DNA of 64,000 nucleotides from assembly GCA_039881145.1 (NCBI GenBank), contig JAYKKI010000037.1, positions 17,735,001 to 17,799,000 on the forward strand. Direction: 5' to 3'. This document shows positions 12,295-23,438 of the stretch, piece by piece. The stretch comes from Druceiella hillmani. Its lineage: Eukaryota; Arthropoda; Insecta; Lepidoptera; Hepialidae. Numbering within the stretch: the first letter of the stretch is position 1; each line of letters starts with the position of its first letter. The position numbers were made by a program, and so were the translations under genes. The notes beneath the pieces are model-generated. The model was not told the DNA's origin and ran no database searches. It was given only the letters and a program-made list of their open reading frames with translations.

Positions 12295-12486
12295 GAAGTT
12301 TATATACAGAACCACTTATTTTTTACAGTTGGTTTTATGTTATTTTGTTTTCTCTTTTTAAACTCATTTTACGACGAAAGAAAGTATCACAGACTTATTG
12401 AAGATATTGAACCACTAGTGACTATATCTCTTAACTTGACCGTTTCAGTTGATTATTTTTCTTATTTAGATTCAACTGGACGCTGA
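12295..12486 (+). other. Unassigned open frame, possible exon fragment
   Basis: An open frame with its first ATG at 12337 ends at 12486. It encodes a hydrophobic stretch (GFMLFCFLFLNSF) followed by a polar part with YDERKYHRLIEDIEP and VSVDYFSYLDSTGR. The composition is more protein-like than the usual Lys/Asn/Phe/Ile noise of this window. TTTTTTACAG at 12319-12328 could be a splice acceptor, though it would fall inside the frame. I do not recognise a family; an insect chemoreceptor fragment is one guess. It may be chance. Confidence 0.2.
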
Positions 12487-12699
12487 CACCTTTATAAGTG
12501 TACAATGTTTTGTTATAATACTTTGGATAATGCCAAAATTCTTAATTGATTCGTCTATTCCTCTAATGATTGTCCAATAAGTGAAAAAAAAACGTGACTT
12601 TTATGGCATCACGATAAAAATTCATGTAAACATGAAATCTATGTGAAGGTACTCGTACATTACAGGTCGAGAAAAATGGAATGAAAATAATACAGATAT

Positions 12700-12780
12700 T
12701 TGTTTACAGCAAAAATAAATCAGGCAAATGCGAGTCTGGCTTGCATATCAAGGGTTCCGTACTTCTTTTGAAGTAAAATT
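12700..12780 (-). mobile_element. RTE-type retroposon tail fragment
   Basis: On the minus strand it reads AAGTACGGAACCCTTGATAT followed by GCAAGCCAGACTCGCATTTG. This closely resembles a 3' tail motif widespread in insect retroposons. No coding sequence is attached. Confidence 0.5.
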
Positions 12781-14631
12781 ACTTTAAAAATGTATAATAA
12801 TAGAAAAATATATAATACGTGAAATATATAATAATATCCAAAATAATTAAGTAGCAGGAGCATAATTTTTATTCCGAATACTTGATTTGTCGCTACAACT
12901 TTATTATAAATATTGTTGAACTCTAGCTATTGAGATATATGCGAGTTAATATGTTTTATTTTTGCGCCAAATTTCAAGTATATTCTTCTAGCGGCTTGTA
13001 ATAAAAACGAATACATTGATAGAGAAACAGGTAAACAATGCTATGAGGTTTCCGTTTTTTCATTTGAAATAGAGTACTGTAAAAAAATGACATTCAAACA
13101 GTGACAGTGCGGAGCCGACCCCAAATATTTAATCGTTTTAAATTATTGATAACATATTTAAATATTAATGTGGCAAAAGGTGAAAATTTAACGAGTTGAA
13201 TGAAATATTTATCAGAGTCTGTAATTTGTTTTAAATAATGGATGAAGTGGGTGGAATCACAAAAATGTAATAAATTTATATTTTTTGTACTTTCAAATGT
13301 TTGGTAATATAAATTAAGGATTTCAAATTTTATCGTGTTTCATTTTCATTTCAACCATTACAGTGAAAAAGTTTAGAAATGATAGTTTGAATAATTTTTC
13401 TTGTTTCTCAATATAATCGATTATAAATGATCAAAATATGCATAAGCATAACTGAAACAAACATATATTTTGTCTTTTTGATATACGTGATTGTAAAAAA
13501 GAGGTCCATCGTTTTAAGGGGTATATAGGCGGTATACAAAATGTTATAAAGCATTACGTCGACTAATACATATCAGAAAGTGTGATATATTTAGATATAT
13601 TTGTTAAACACAGTAATGATTCAACTGATAACTCTTTTATTTAGAAGTGGTTCGCACGTTATCGGTGAAAGCTCACATTAAAATTAGACAAACTTTGTAA
13701 ATATAATTAAACAAACATCACAACATATATAAAAGTAGGATATTTATAAATATATCTTTGGAAATAAAAGCATAACGAAAAATTGGCAAGTTGTGCTCTC
13801 CGTCAGTGTGGGCAAATTGAATAGGTTAAGAAGCAGACGAAAAATGTGATGAAAGGAAAACTTACAAATGGTGCGGATTTGACGTCGCAATGAGTCGCTT
13901 AAAATGGAGTAGTCGCAAGTAATTGGGTACAATTTAATAGTACAATTAATAGTGCAATTCTAAATAATTATAAATATGAAAATTCTAATATAAATAGGAA
14001 AATCTTTTTAAGCCGTTTCTCTTTTATGATTTTTTTTTCCTTTACACCTTATAACATCAAGGCCCTAGTCAGATTAAAAAGGCAAAGATGCCCTGCACAC
14101 ATAATCATAAATTTAGGAAAAATAATTTTTAGGATCCCGTATCTTAAAAGGGAAAAAACTGAAACTTTATAAGATAACTCACGTGTTAATCCATTGGTTA
14201 CATCCGTTTTTCCCAAAAAATTTAAAGTAGAGACTAGAAATTAGATATAGTGAGAAAGAATTCAAGCTCCCTAGTCCTCGATAATTAATATTATTAAAAA
14301 ATATTAATATTGAAATTTTAGGGTAAAAAATTAATTACATTTTTGTTTTTTTAATTGTACTCTTGTTTCAAGTATGGAATTTCGTTCGAGGCAATTTTTT
14401 ATAGTCTCACAATTTCAAATTTAAATATTACACTCCGCTGGAAGCAATGTATTCATCAAATACAATTTGAGACATGAAAAGTTATACCTCCGTATTTTGC
14501 AAAAAAATAAGAAAATTAAAAAAAAATCATATATCCTAAAAAATTAAATAAATTTAAATAAGATAAATAATGTTATATACAACTGAGACATATTTTTGAA
14601 AGGATTTACAAAGATATAGAATCAAATTTTA

Positions 14632-14633
<2 letters not shown>
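12781..14633. other. AT-rich DNA, no gene seen
   Basis: Nothing supportable in this stretch. Confidence 0.4.

Positions 14634-14712
<79 letters not shown>
14634..14712. repeat. (AT)n microsatellite
   Basis: A near-pure AT dinucleotide run with single TACAT and GTAT interruptions. Confidence 0.95.
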
Positions 14713-14799
14713 AAACCTTAAGTAAGATTAATAAACCTTTTCCATAATTGTTTTTAATTTTAATTTTTTAAAAATTTTTTATTCCTTTTAATTTAACAA

Positions 14800-14870
14800 A
14801 GGATTGTCTCAGAAAAACTGCTATAACAGACAGTCCGTCTGTCACATGAGTGATCTTATAGTGGTTTGAC
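14800..14870 (+). mobile_element. Retroposon tail relic
   Basis: TCTCAGAAAAACTGCTATAA then CAGACAGTCCGTCTGTCAC parallels 'TCTGAGAATAACGGCTGTAA' then 'CGGACAGACGGGCAGACG' at 63899-63940. The two are probably diverged copies of one retroposon 3' end. Confidence 0.45.
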
Positions 14871-16090
14871 TTTGTATGTGGTTTTGGATATTTGGAACCT
14901 TAATATAATTTAAAATACTCATAATAGCTAGTTTATGTCGAAACTGACATCGACATACGGTACTCACGATTACATGACAGTAAGTATATTTACTGTCTTA
15001 TTTGTTCCTAGTTTTTTCTTAATTTTGTAATAACAATAATTTATAACTTTATTCACGCGATTTTTAAGCCCAACGAATATATAGTAATCTATATTAAAAT
15101 ATAGTACATGAATTTCAATTTAATTTACACATCAAATTTCTTACTTTTTAGTTTAATTGGGAAATTATCTATGACTAAACGATGATTCAGTATCCATTAT
15201 TATTAATTATGTCCGTCCGTGAAGGGCAACCATTTACAGCAAATTAATTCCATAACGAATCAACTTTGACTTGTAAATGTAAGGAATCACATTTACACTT
15301 CAAAGTTTATTAAAGTAACAAATGTTAAGCAGTCTTTATGGTGTGACTATTCAAAGCTAAGATGTTTTACTAACGAACTTCAAGACAAGTTTCTTTTCAA
15401 AGTCAGGAGGTACCATAAATAAAATTCAGGCATAAATGACCGCCCCATGAAAACAAGCGATCTATTCTGCGAGTTACGAGGGTGACTTTTATTGTGATGT
15501 CAAATTTCAGAGAAATTTGCATTTTTACGAGGTTTGAAGGACAGAAAGGAATGAAAATACTTCGGGAGTATGAAAATACTTCCTTCAATTTGATTACCAA
15601 CTTCTCTCGAATGTGTATTATGCAAGTATATTCTATGTTATGTACTAAAGGTGGGCGTTTAAAGTGCTATGATTAGATAACATAGTAGTGCAATCAAGAT
15701 TTTTAAAATTCGAAAGTCCTTTCTGTCTTTGGTAGTTAAAAAACATCAACTTTCCTTCATTGGCCGATTAAATTTATTAGCTGATAAAACAATCCAGCGA
15801 GAGATTCTTTTAAAATGTATTCGAATGAGTACTGCAAATTTTTGGAAAATCATAAGACAACTACTTTAAAGAGTGCTATTTTGACGTAGACAACCAACAA
15901 ATCTGAGTTTTAAAAAAAAATTGTGTGAACATCTGATGCAATAATAAATCGTTATTAAAACAAAAAAAAAATGTTTTTTAAAAAAGGAGAATAGAGGTAC
16001 AAATCGAAATAGAAATAAAATGTTTGATAAATAAATAAACAATGTTAAAAACCGCATTAGAAACTATATTACAACTGAGTTGACAGAGCA

Positions 16091-16145
16091 CAGAACTTGT
16101 ACTTAGGCAGGAATACTGAGTATTCTCACCTAAGCACAAGTTCTG
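16091..16145. repeat. 17-bp inverted repeat hairpin
   Basis: CAGAACTTGTACTTAGG (16091-16107) pairs with 16129-16145 with one mismatch. A nested 7-bp palindrome (GAATACT/AGTATTC) sits in the loop, so the whole 55 bases can fold into one stem. Confidence 0.85.
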
Positions 16146-17017
16146 GACTTATTGATGGTGATTAAATGATGTAATGAAAGAATATGATATACGAGAAATA
16201 AAACACATGGAACACTTGCAATATATTCGAAAGTTTTTTAACTTTCAGTTTAGTATATCATTTTTATGTCTAAAAATGCCTATGCTCTTATTGTATTAAA
16301 TATGACAACTTATTGGTGAATAGTAAATTCGCACAAATAGAAGAATGTTTAATATACAGGAAAAAATTCAGGACTATATGGATTAGAGAAAGAAAGAGAT
16401 AAAAAATGCCCAGACGATGTTGTCATAGTTCCTTTAATTTGTAAGCTGTGATGGCCTTACCTCATCGTAATATTTCCATATTTCTTATAAAATTAAATTG
16501 AATGCATCCAATTTTACTGTTTATTAGATCAATACTAGACAAGTTACTGTTCCTAATAAAATGAGGAATTTTCAAAAATACGTGCAACTGAAGTGGCCAG
16601 TTATATTCATAAATTACTGAAAATATACTGCCTGAGCAAGCGGGAGATAATATTAGGAAGGAGAGGAAGAAAATAAGTTTCATTTTCCAAAGTGTGTGTG
16701 CGTTTTGAGAAATTTTTCTTCGACTTTCAAAAATGTTTATGAAACTTAAGTATTTGAGGGTCGCAAAGAAGGAAACTCTATGTATTCTTCCCTAGAAAAT
16801 CAAAAAAATGTATAATTGAAGCCTAATATTTGTTTAATGTCAGTTGAGAATCATTATGAAACGTACAAAGAAGACTGGTTATCCCTAAAAATAAAAAAAA
16901 ATTAACCAAAATACTTCATTGACTCAAAACAGTAATGTGAACAAATAATTGACAATTTTACAACATACCCACAAATAAGTAAGTGAATCTGGAATAGTGT
17001 AGAAATTACAGAAATAT

Positions 17018-17066
17018 CTAAGGAATAGTCACACCTTATAAAATAAAAGGTGTGACTATTCCTTAG
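17018..17066. repeat. Perfect 20-bp inverted repeat, 9-base loop
   Basis: CTAAGGAATAGTCACACCTT at 17018-17037 is exactly inverted at 17047-17066. A further ATTCCTTAG-like phrase occurs just downstream (about 17079-17088), as if the segment had been copied more than once. Confidence 0.9.
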
Positions 17067-18015
17067 ACATATGTATATATTCCTTAGCTGTGTAGTTTTA
17101 CAGAATGTGGGACAATTTACTGATGTCACAGAATGTTTGAATCTTCATTCTGAAGTTATTTTCCTCACATCTCTCGATGCACTGTCACTGATAGTTTTAG
17201 GTAATAAAAAGCGTAACTTTTATGCCTCTATTTAAAAGTGGTGCTACACCGCAAAGATATTTTGATGGAAATATAAAATATTCTAATTTGACCCAAAATT
17301 ATATCGATTATTGTTTTTAAAAAGTTGTTTTTTCTGTAATTTAAAACCCTTATTGTTTCTCAAGGCTTCTGTTAAATAACAAATTGTAGATTGCACAATC
17401 CTTTTTTTATTTTCTTAATTATTAAATATGTACTCAAATGAGAACTGCAAATACTGGGGTGAAATCATAATAATGAAATATTAACACAAATTGTTTCAAG
17501 TAAGTTTACTCTAATACCATTAACTTTACTGTCTATTTAATTTTATGAAGTCTCATATTAACAATAAGAAGAACAGTAAGGTAATTTCAGAACCACTTAT
17601 ATTTTGGGAAAAATATTATTTTAGTTTTTCTTTTAATTAATTTCATATACTGAAATAAAATGTTAATGTTTGATCGGTACAAAAAAAAATCAGATTTCAA
17701 TTTCATTATAGTAATAAACCTAGGCTTTTTGCAAAACTAACAATTCGATTATCTTATTTCTATTAAGTAACAAAATTATACAACGCATTTTTATTAGTAT
17801 TTTAATTTAATCTTACCCTTTCAAACATATATCCAAATAAACTATATAATAAATACGTAATAAAATTAATTATCCTCAATTCACAATTTAATGATATATT
17901 CAATATTTCAATTAATTATCCCCTTATCTTTGGAACTTTAGTAAATATATGAATTTAAAGTGAAAACTTGTCGCGCGATTTTCTTCTATGATATATCTAT
18001 AGCAAATTAATATGG

Positions 18016-18051
18016 AAATAGAATCATTAGTATTTTCTAATGATTCTATTT
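18016..18051. repeat. Perfect 15-bp inverted repeat, 6-base loop
   Basis: AAATAGAATCATTAG at 18016-18030 is exactly inverted at 18037-18051. Confidence 0.88.
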
Positions 18052-20214
18052 ATTACAAATTCTGTATTTTACTACAAGGTTAAAGGATGAACGAAGTGCT
18101 AAAAAAGATGGTTGCCTTATTCACGATGATATACCGTTATTACTGCAATGATTGCTCTGAAAAACAGAAAAAGAGAAGTGAGCAATGACTGGATTAAAAA
18201 GATCGCAGCAGAGACATGCGATTGCTAACTGTTTTTGTCAGTGGTTTCATAAAATGAAAAGGTAAATAAAATGCTATGAAGAAATATGTGAAAAACCACA
18301 AATATATTATCACCTAATTATTTGGTTCCGTTTTTAATATTCTAAAAGTTACAATGTTACCTCTCGTATGAAATTATAAAGTTTAATGCAAATTCAGTAT
18401 TAAAAATCTGTGAAAACTTCAGTTGTAATCGGTCTTTGATTAAAACCGAAGTTTGGTCTTAAGAAGAATTTCAGTTTAAACGTTGGTTTGATGAAAGATA
18501 TATATATTTTTCTTGAGGTTAAAAATACTTTCTACAAACGAATTTTAAACTAAAGCAGGCTGTATTTGAGAAATATTTTTTTTTCAAAATTGTATTTAAT
18601 TAAAAAAAATATCCAGTGGTTTGAAAATAATTCAGATTGATTAAACATCTTAAATCTTACGGATTCAAATATAGAAGAAGTCATATAAAACGAACCTTTT
18701 GAAAAATAGTTCATCCCATTTGAGTTCTTTGCTTATCATGCTTATGATTTTCGTCATAAATTCAAGTTGAAGGAAATTATTTAATAACTATGAACATACT
18801 TTATAAAATGAATTATCTTCGCAATTGAATACACCAAAATCAATTATACAATTTTATTTTTGAAATTCATTCAATTATCAGACGAAAGTTTAACGGTATT
18901 TTGAGCAATATTACAATCATAAAATTTCTTTTGCAATATCTTAATTACCTCCATTTTACTCTACCAATTTATGTTAACTCAGACCTTATCAATTTAAATT
19001 TCATACCTGGAATACTTTTAACATCATTAACAAAACAGAAATTCACCACTGATGGATCGTTACTGTTAGCGGTTGTTTTTGTTTAGATCCTTACGCATTT
19101 AAAAAAAATCTGTATTTAATGGTTATTTCCAGATTTTTCTGCTTCAAAAATACTTTTTTATTCTAGTCAAATTAAGTATTTGAAAGCCTATAAATTTTCG
19201 GAAAAAAACTACATCTAGATAGCATTTCCAGAAGAGAGTTTTGTATTAAGTGTTTGCATATTCAAAAATATATCGCAAATAATCAATTCTTTCTCATTAA
19301 TTCAAAATTCATATTTTACAGTATCATAAAGTATGTACATAAAATAATTTTCTCCGATCAAATGTTTACTTTTCAGAAAATTTTCTAATTGTATGAAGTC
19401 TCTAATTTTTCCCATAATTTGCCGAATAATTATAAGCATCATAAGAAATATTTTCATGCATTTACATCGTGTATTGCATGCATTATATCTTTTATTTGAC
19501 TATTTGCAAGACTATCAGAGGTTTTGCCATGATACTCATGGCTGAGAGCAGCTCGATTTTAAGAAAAATACATCTTTATTTGAAGTAATTTACATTTAAT
19601 TTTATTGACCTTACACGTAGTAAAATTTAGTTAATTTGCAACTTCCCTTATTACTATAAATAAAAAATGTAATGCTGATACATTTTTATGGTCGTCTCGA
19701 TCTGTTATTACAATGCACTTTTTGCTCTATTATTCTAAAAATAATAGTGGAAGTAATTTATTACTTTTTAGGAATTATTTAATCCGGGTATAAACAATTA
19801 TAGTACTATTTAACTTGATTGTATGTCAACAAAGGTTCTGTGAAGTGACTTCTTTCACAAAGCTTTTTAATCCGTACAAATTCTACAAAAAAAATTTTAA
19901 ACTACAGTAATGTTAATTGCTTGAAGCTTTATTGATTATATGGTATAACATTTTATTTTTACAATACCTTTATACATTTTGGAAAATGTCATGCAATCTT
20001 TTTTATTAAACGATCGAATTTTCAAGTCATCTTTAAAACATCCACTGGATATCAATCACTCGCCTTTAAAACATAATAACATTTCTGTTTTTCATTGATA
20101 ACCCAGTCATTTCTAACGTACAAAACAACAAAGGTATTCAATATTTATTCCTTCGCAATTGACACAAATCTACTCAATAACACGACATAGCACAAACGTT
20201 AAAGGAATCGTTTC

Positions 20215-20350
20215 AGTAAATTGAATGACGGGCTAATATCATCAAACTTTCAATTAATTGAGCAAGTGAGTGGGCGAGACGGGTAGCGAGGCCGGCGCAG
20301 TTATTACGATACAGGTCCTTGCACTAAACATAGCTCGGCGATAGCTAGGA
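20215..20350. promoter_or_regulatory. G+C-rich island, possible promoter or 5' exon
   Basis: Around 20262-20350 the sequence turns abruptly G+C and CpG rich (GGGCGAGACGGGTAGCGAGG, then CCGGCGCAG) inside very AT-rich DNA. CAAGTGAGT at 20264 matches a splice-donor consensus on the plus strand. No transposon similarity is seen and no long open frame crosses it. Insect promoters and first exons often look like this; an old G+C-rich repeat is the alternative. Confidence 0.25.
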
Positions 20351-21309
20351 CTTAATAATCGTAATTTAAATAACAGTTATTCTTAGGCTATGAGTATTTA
20401 TTATATTGTATTTTTTTAATTGGGCGAGTATACCACATTTAGATTTTAAAATAAAGTGTTAATAACTTGGAAACAATGAAAAGTTCAGTGTAAAATAAAT
20501 CATTGTAAACATTCGTTTATAAGAAATATTTTATTAATAATGTGAAGGGTTACATATATTTATAAGCTTGTTTTTTTATATCTATGTGTTAATAACATTT
20601 AGACTCGAAAAATAATTGCAGTATTAAAGTGTTTCATGTTAATTTAACATTTGTAATAATTTAATTAACATTTCCTAATGAATAAATAATAAAATATTGT
20701 ATGTGAAAACAGAAAATTGATGCAGCAAATAGCGTGTCAACTAAACGGATTGGTTTGCCAATTACATTAATATTTATTTTAGAATTATAAACTTTGAATT
20801 TAAATTTGATACAGAATTACCATTTTCATTCATGTTTCATTCTGCAATAAATACAACTTATATTCCTTATATTTTTTATCAATGTTTAACTAATTTTCAA
20901 AATATAAGTTAAGCTTTTTAAAATTATCCGTAATATCCTACTAATATTCCAAATAATAGTTTAGGTTAAATTTAAAAGTATTATTAATAAATAATACAAC
21001 AGGTAATAAATCATTAAAACGAATGAACATACATGAGTTGAAATTATATTTGACAAAAAAAGGAAATAAACTTTAAAATATATTTTTAGAAACGCAGTTA
21101 CCTGATTCAAAATGAGTTGAGTCAGTCACCAAACTTTCCCATTTTTTTATTTTACCTATAACCCTATTTGGCTTTAAAAAACAGAGTGTATTGAACAATG
21201 GTGGTCAGTTGGTAGTATTAAGGTTCATAAGTCGTTATTTATTCTAATAAAATACATTTCTTTATCTATTTTAAAATAATTAAATGCAATTTACTTAGTA
21301 CTCACAATA

Positions 21310-21314
<5 letters not shown>
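20351..21314. other. AT-rich DNA, no gene seen
   Basis: I see nothing that can be named here. Confidence 0.4.
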
Positions 21315-21382
<68 letters not shown>

Positions 21383-21430
21383 ATATATATATATATATAT
21401 ATATACATACTCACACCTATATATATGTAT
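21315..21430. repeat. (AT)n microsatellite
   Basis: A long AT run with GTATGTGT and TACATACTCACAC interruptions toward its end. Confidence 0.95.
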
Positions 21431-21804
21431 AAGGCTTTTAAAATATTGAACTACTCTCACTGTTTAATAGATTTTAAGGAGTATGTATAGTAGCTACTGC
21501 CTTTTATAATAATAATACTGAGAAGAACTTTTGTATTAAATTAAAACACGATTCTAGTGTTATATATAATTTATAAGAAAAATATCCTTAACTACATAAT
21601 GTGAGATAAATTACAATAAAAAAACATATACTATAAAACCGTTATTCTACTTAAATCAGATATACACCACGTGGGTAACATCTGGGTAACCCATAAGTAA
21701 CCTCCGCACCCGCTAACAGAGAACGGTTTTACAACTTTTTCACCACTATTTTATTAACAGCACCCCAGAAATACAACTCCGCATCGTGGCATGTACTCTA
21801 ATAA

Positions 21805-22167
21805 TTGAGAATTGGCCCTGATCAGATAGCGGACGTGATATACTGTATTTATTCAAAGTGTTCATCAGTAGCGGACGCGTTTATTCTACAGTATGCTCTC
21901 GTATATTTATATATGTGTGTATGTGTGCGTGTGTTGATAGACTTGTATGTATGCATAAATGTACATAATACTACTCAGATTTTAAAGTTGGTTACTATAT
22001 TAAATAACTTGTATCCAGTCGCATTAGAGAATCCTGAACAAATCGCATCGAACTACGTTTCTTGCCTGAAAATTGATCAATTGGAAAGATTGATGTTAAA
22101 GTTTCCAAAAATTGTTTGCAGTCATAAAACTTACTCATTTCTATGGAATTTTTTAAGTATTCTTTAA
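21805..22167 (+). other. Unassigned 120-codon open frame
   Basis: This is the longest open frame in the window. It opens with TTG and has no ATG at the 5' end. It contains a (GT)n-like tract near 21908-21936 that encodes a Cys/Val/Tyr-rich patch. The part after the tract (NNLYPVALENPEQIASNYVS and onward) has balanced, protein-like composition with regular Leu spacing. I do not recognise a domain. It lies about 300 bases beyond the hAT relic, on the other strand, so it could be an unrelated exon or element fragment, or chance. Confidence 0.2.
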
Positions 22168-22285
22168 GTTTGGATAAAGAGGCTTTAGAAAGTTTTGGTG
22201 ATTTGATCTTAATATTATCATTATATACTATAAGAAACCAACCGAAACATTAACAAATACATGCTACTTTTTTTAATTTTTTAAA

Positions 22286-22345
22286 AAGCCGAGTTGGTTC
22301 AGTATTAAAAACTTTAATACTGAGATCTCGGGATTCCTACAAAAA
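22286..22345 (+). mobile_element. tRNA-like relic, probably a SINE head
   Basis: AAGCCGAGTTGG at 22286-22297 fits the RNA polymerase III A-box at 11 of 12 positions. CTCGGGATTCCTAC at 22327-22340 looks like a B-box with three bases (TTC) lost. Between them TATTAAA/TTTAATA can form a stem. It is not a functional tRNA; a tRNA-derived SINE or tRNA pseudogene is likeliest. Confidence 0.35.
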
Positions 22346-22411
22346 TGCAATATAACCATATCTTTTGCTCATTGATTTTAAAATTATGGAAAATAAAACA
22401 ATGTTATAAGT

Positions 22412-22463
22412 TTTTACGGTTATCCTTATTCCTTAACTTTTACGGTTATCCTTATTCCTTAAC
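22412..22463. repeat. Perfect 26-bp tandem duplication
   Basis: The unit TTTTACGGTTATCC... (22412-22437) is repeated exactly at 22438-22463. The exact identity indicates a recent duplication. Confidence 0.92.
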
Positions 22464-22469
22464 ATATTT

Positions 22470-23438
22470 TTGTATATAAATATCATTTGTTGTTCGAGAT
22501 TTGAAAAACATTTTGACGACATCACGTACTTTCTTTATGATACTGTTATAATTGGGACGCAATGATCAAGTGATTCCCTCATGGACAACGGCAAATCCTT
22601 CCTCTATGTCAGTATCATCATCACTGGCGTTGGTATTATTATCAGAGTAGTCTGAGGTTTAGTTGGTTTTGGCCCTGATTCCGTAACTTCCAGCTAGTGG
22701 AGACTATTTATGGAATAAAGTACATTTGATACTCCCAGATGTATACTATGTTATTTGATGTAAAGTACTATTATTCCTACCAAATTTGCGCATAAAACTG
22801 GCACCATTGGTTATAATCGTTATTACATCATCATTTAATGATAGTTCAAACTCTGATATTTTTATATCCAAAAGCTTGATATACGTCTCTACTAGCATAG
22901 CCGAATCAATTCTAATTAAACCAAGATTTTTAAAACGAGGTCTATCTAAAAACTAAACTGAGCGTGAGTATTTGTATTGATATATCTATAGTTCCTCGTG
23001 GAAGTCCATTCATCAAATGGCAATGAAAACTGATTTCCATATTTAACCATCCTTTTAACTTTGAAATTAATTGTTTCATTTTCTTCTCTGCATTATTACA
23101 TATTTATTATGATATTTTTAAGGGCTTTCCGACTTTCAAGCAAATTGCTTTGTTTTAAAGTAGCCATCCTACTACTTTTCTTTTTTTGAGCATGATGTCA
23201 AATCAGTACGTTTAGTTGGTCCCGATGAAGGGTTGTCAGTTGGCGATGAACTTTTACCTGTTACTGGTAGTTGGGCCTGAGAAGATGTAGAGGACCCTGA
23301 TGTACCAAATGATTTCTGAACGATAAGGTCAATTCTATAAACAGCTTTTAAATGGACTCGCAATTCTGATGTTGATCCACCGATACATTTAATTATTTTC
23401 TGGCATAAGTTACATTTAACAGATTGTGCATCCTCCAA
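22470..23438 (-). pseudogene. hAT transposase relic with BED zinc finger
   Basis: hAT transposases (ZBED type) move DNA elements and begin with a BED zinc finger. The 5' part (23438 down to 23172) is open for 88 residues. It holds CNLCQKIIKCIGGSTSELRV followed by H: C9, C12 and H29 fit a BED finger, but the expected second His is Tyr34. Downstream, in shifting frames, come DEWTSTRNYRYINTNTHAQ (about 23025-22965), NLGLIRIDSAM with LSLNDDVITIITNGASFM (about 22930-22790), LGVSNVLY-like text, and EEGFAVVHEG with IKKVRDVVKMFFKS (about 22600-22500). This is the usual hAT order up to the insertion domain; the C-terminal dimerisation region is not seen. Many stops make it dead. It was probably inserted on the minus strand; no terminal repeats were found. 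Confidence 0.82.

Larger units (their letters stand above)
14871..20214. other. AT-rich DNA with small hairpins, no gene seen
   Basis: Besides three hairpins listed separately (16091, 17018 and 18016) there is a 9-bp stem at about 15273-15298 and a repeated TGAAAATACTTC near 15549-15582. No open frame has a recognisable domain. Confidence 0.4.
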
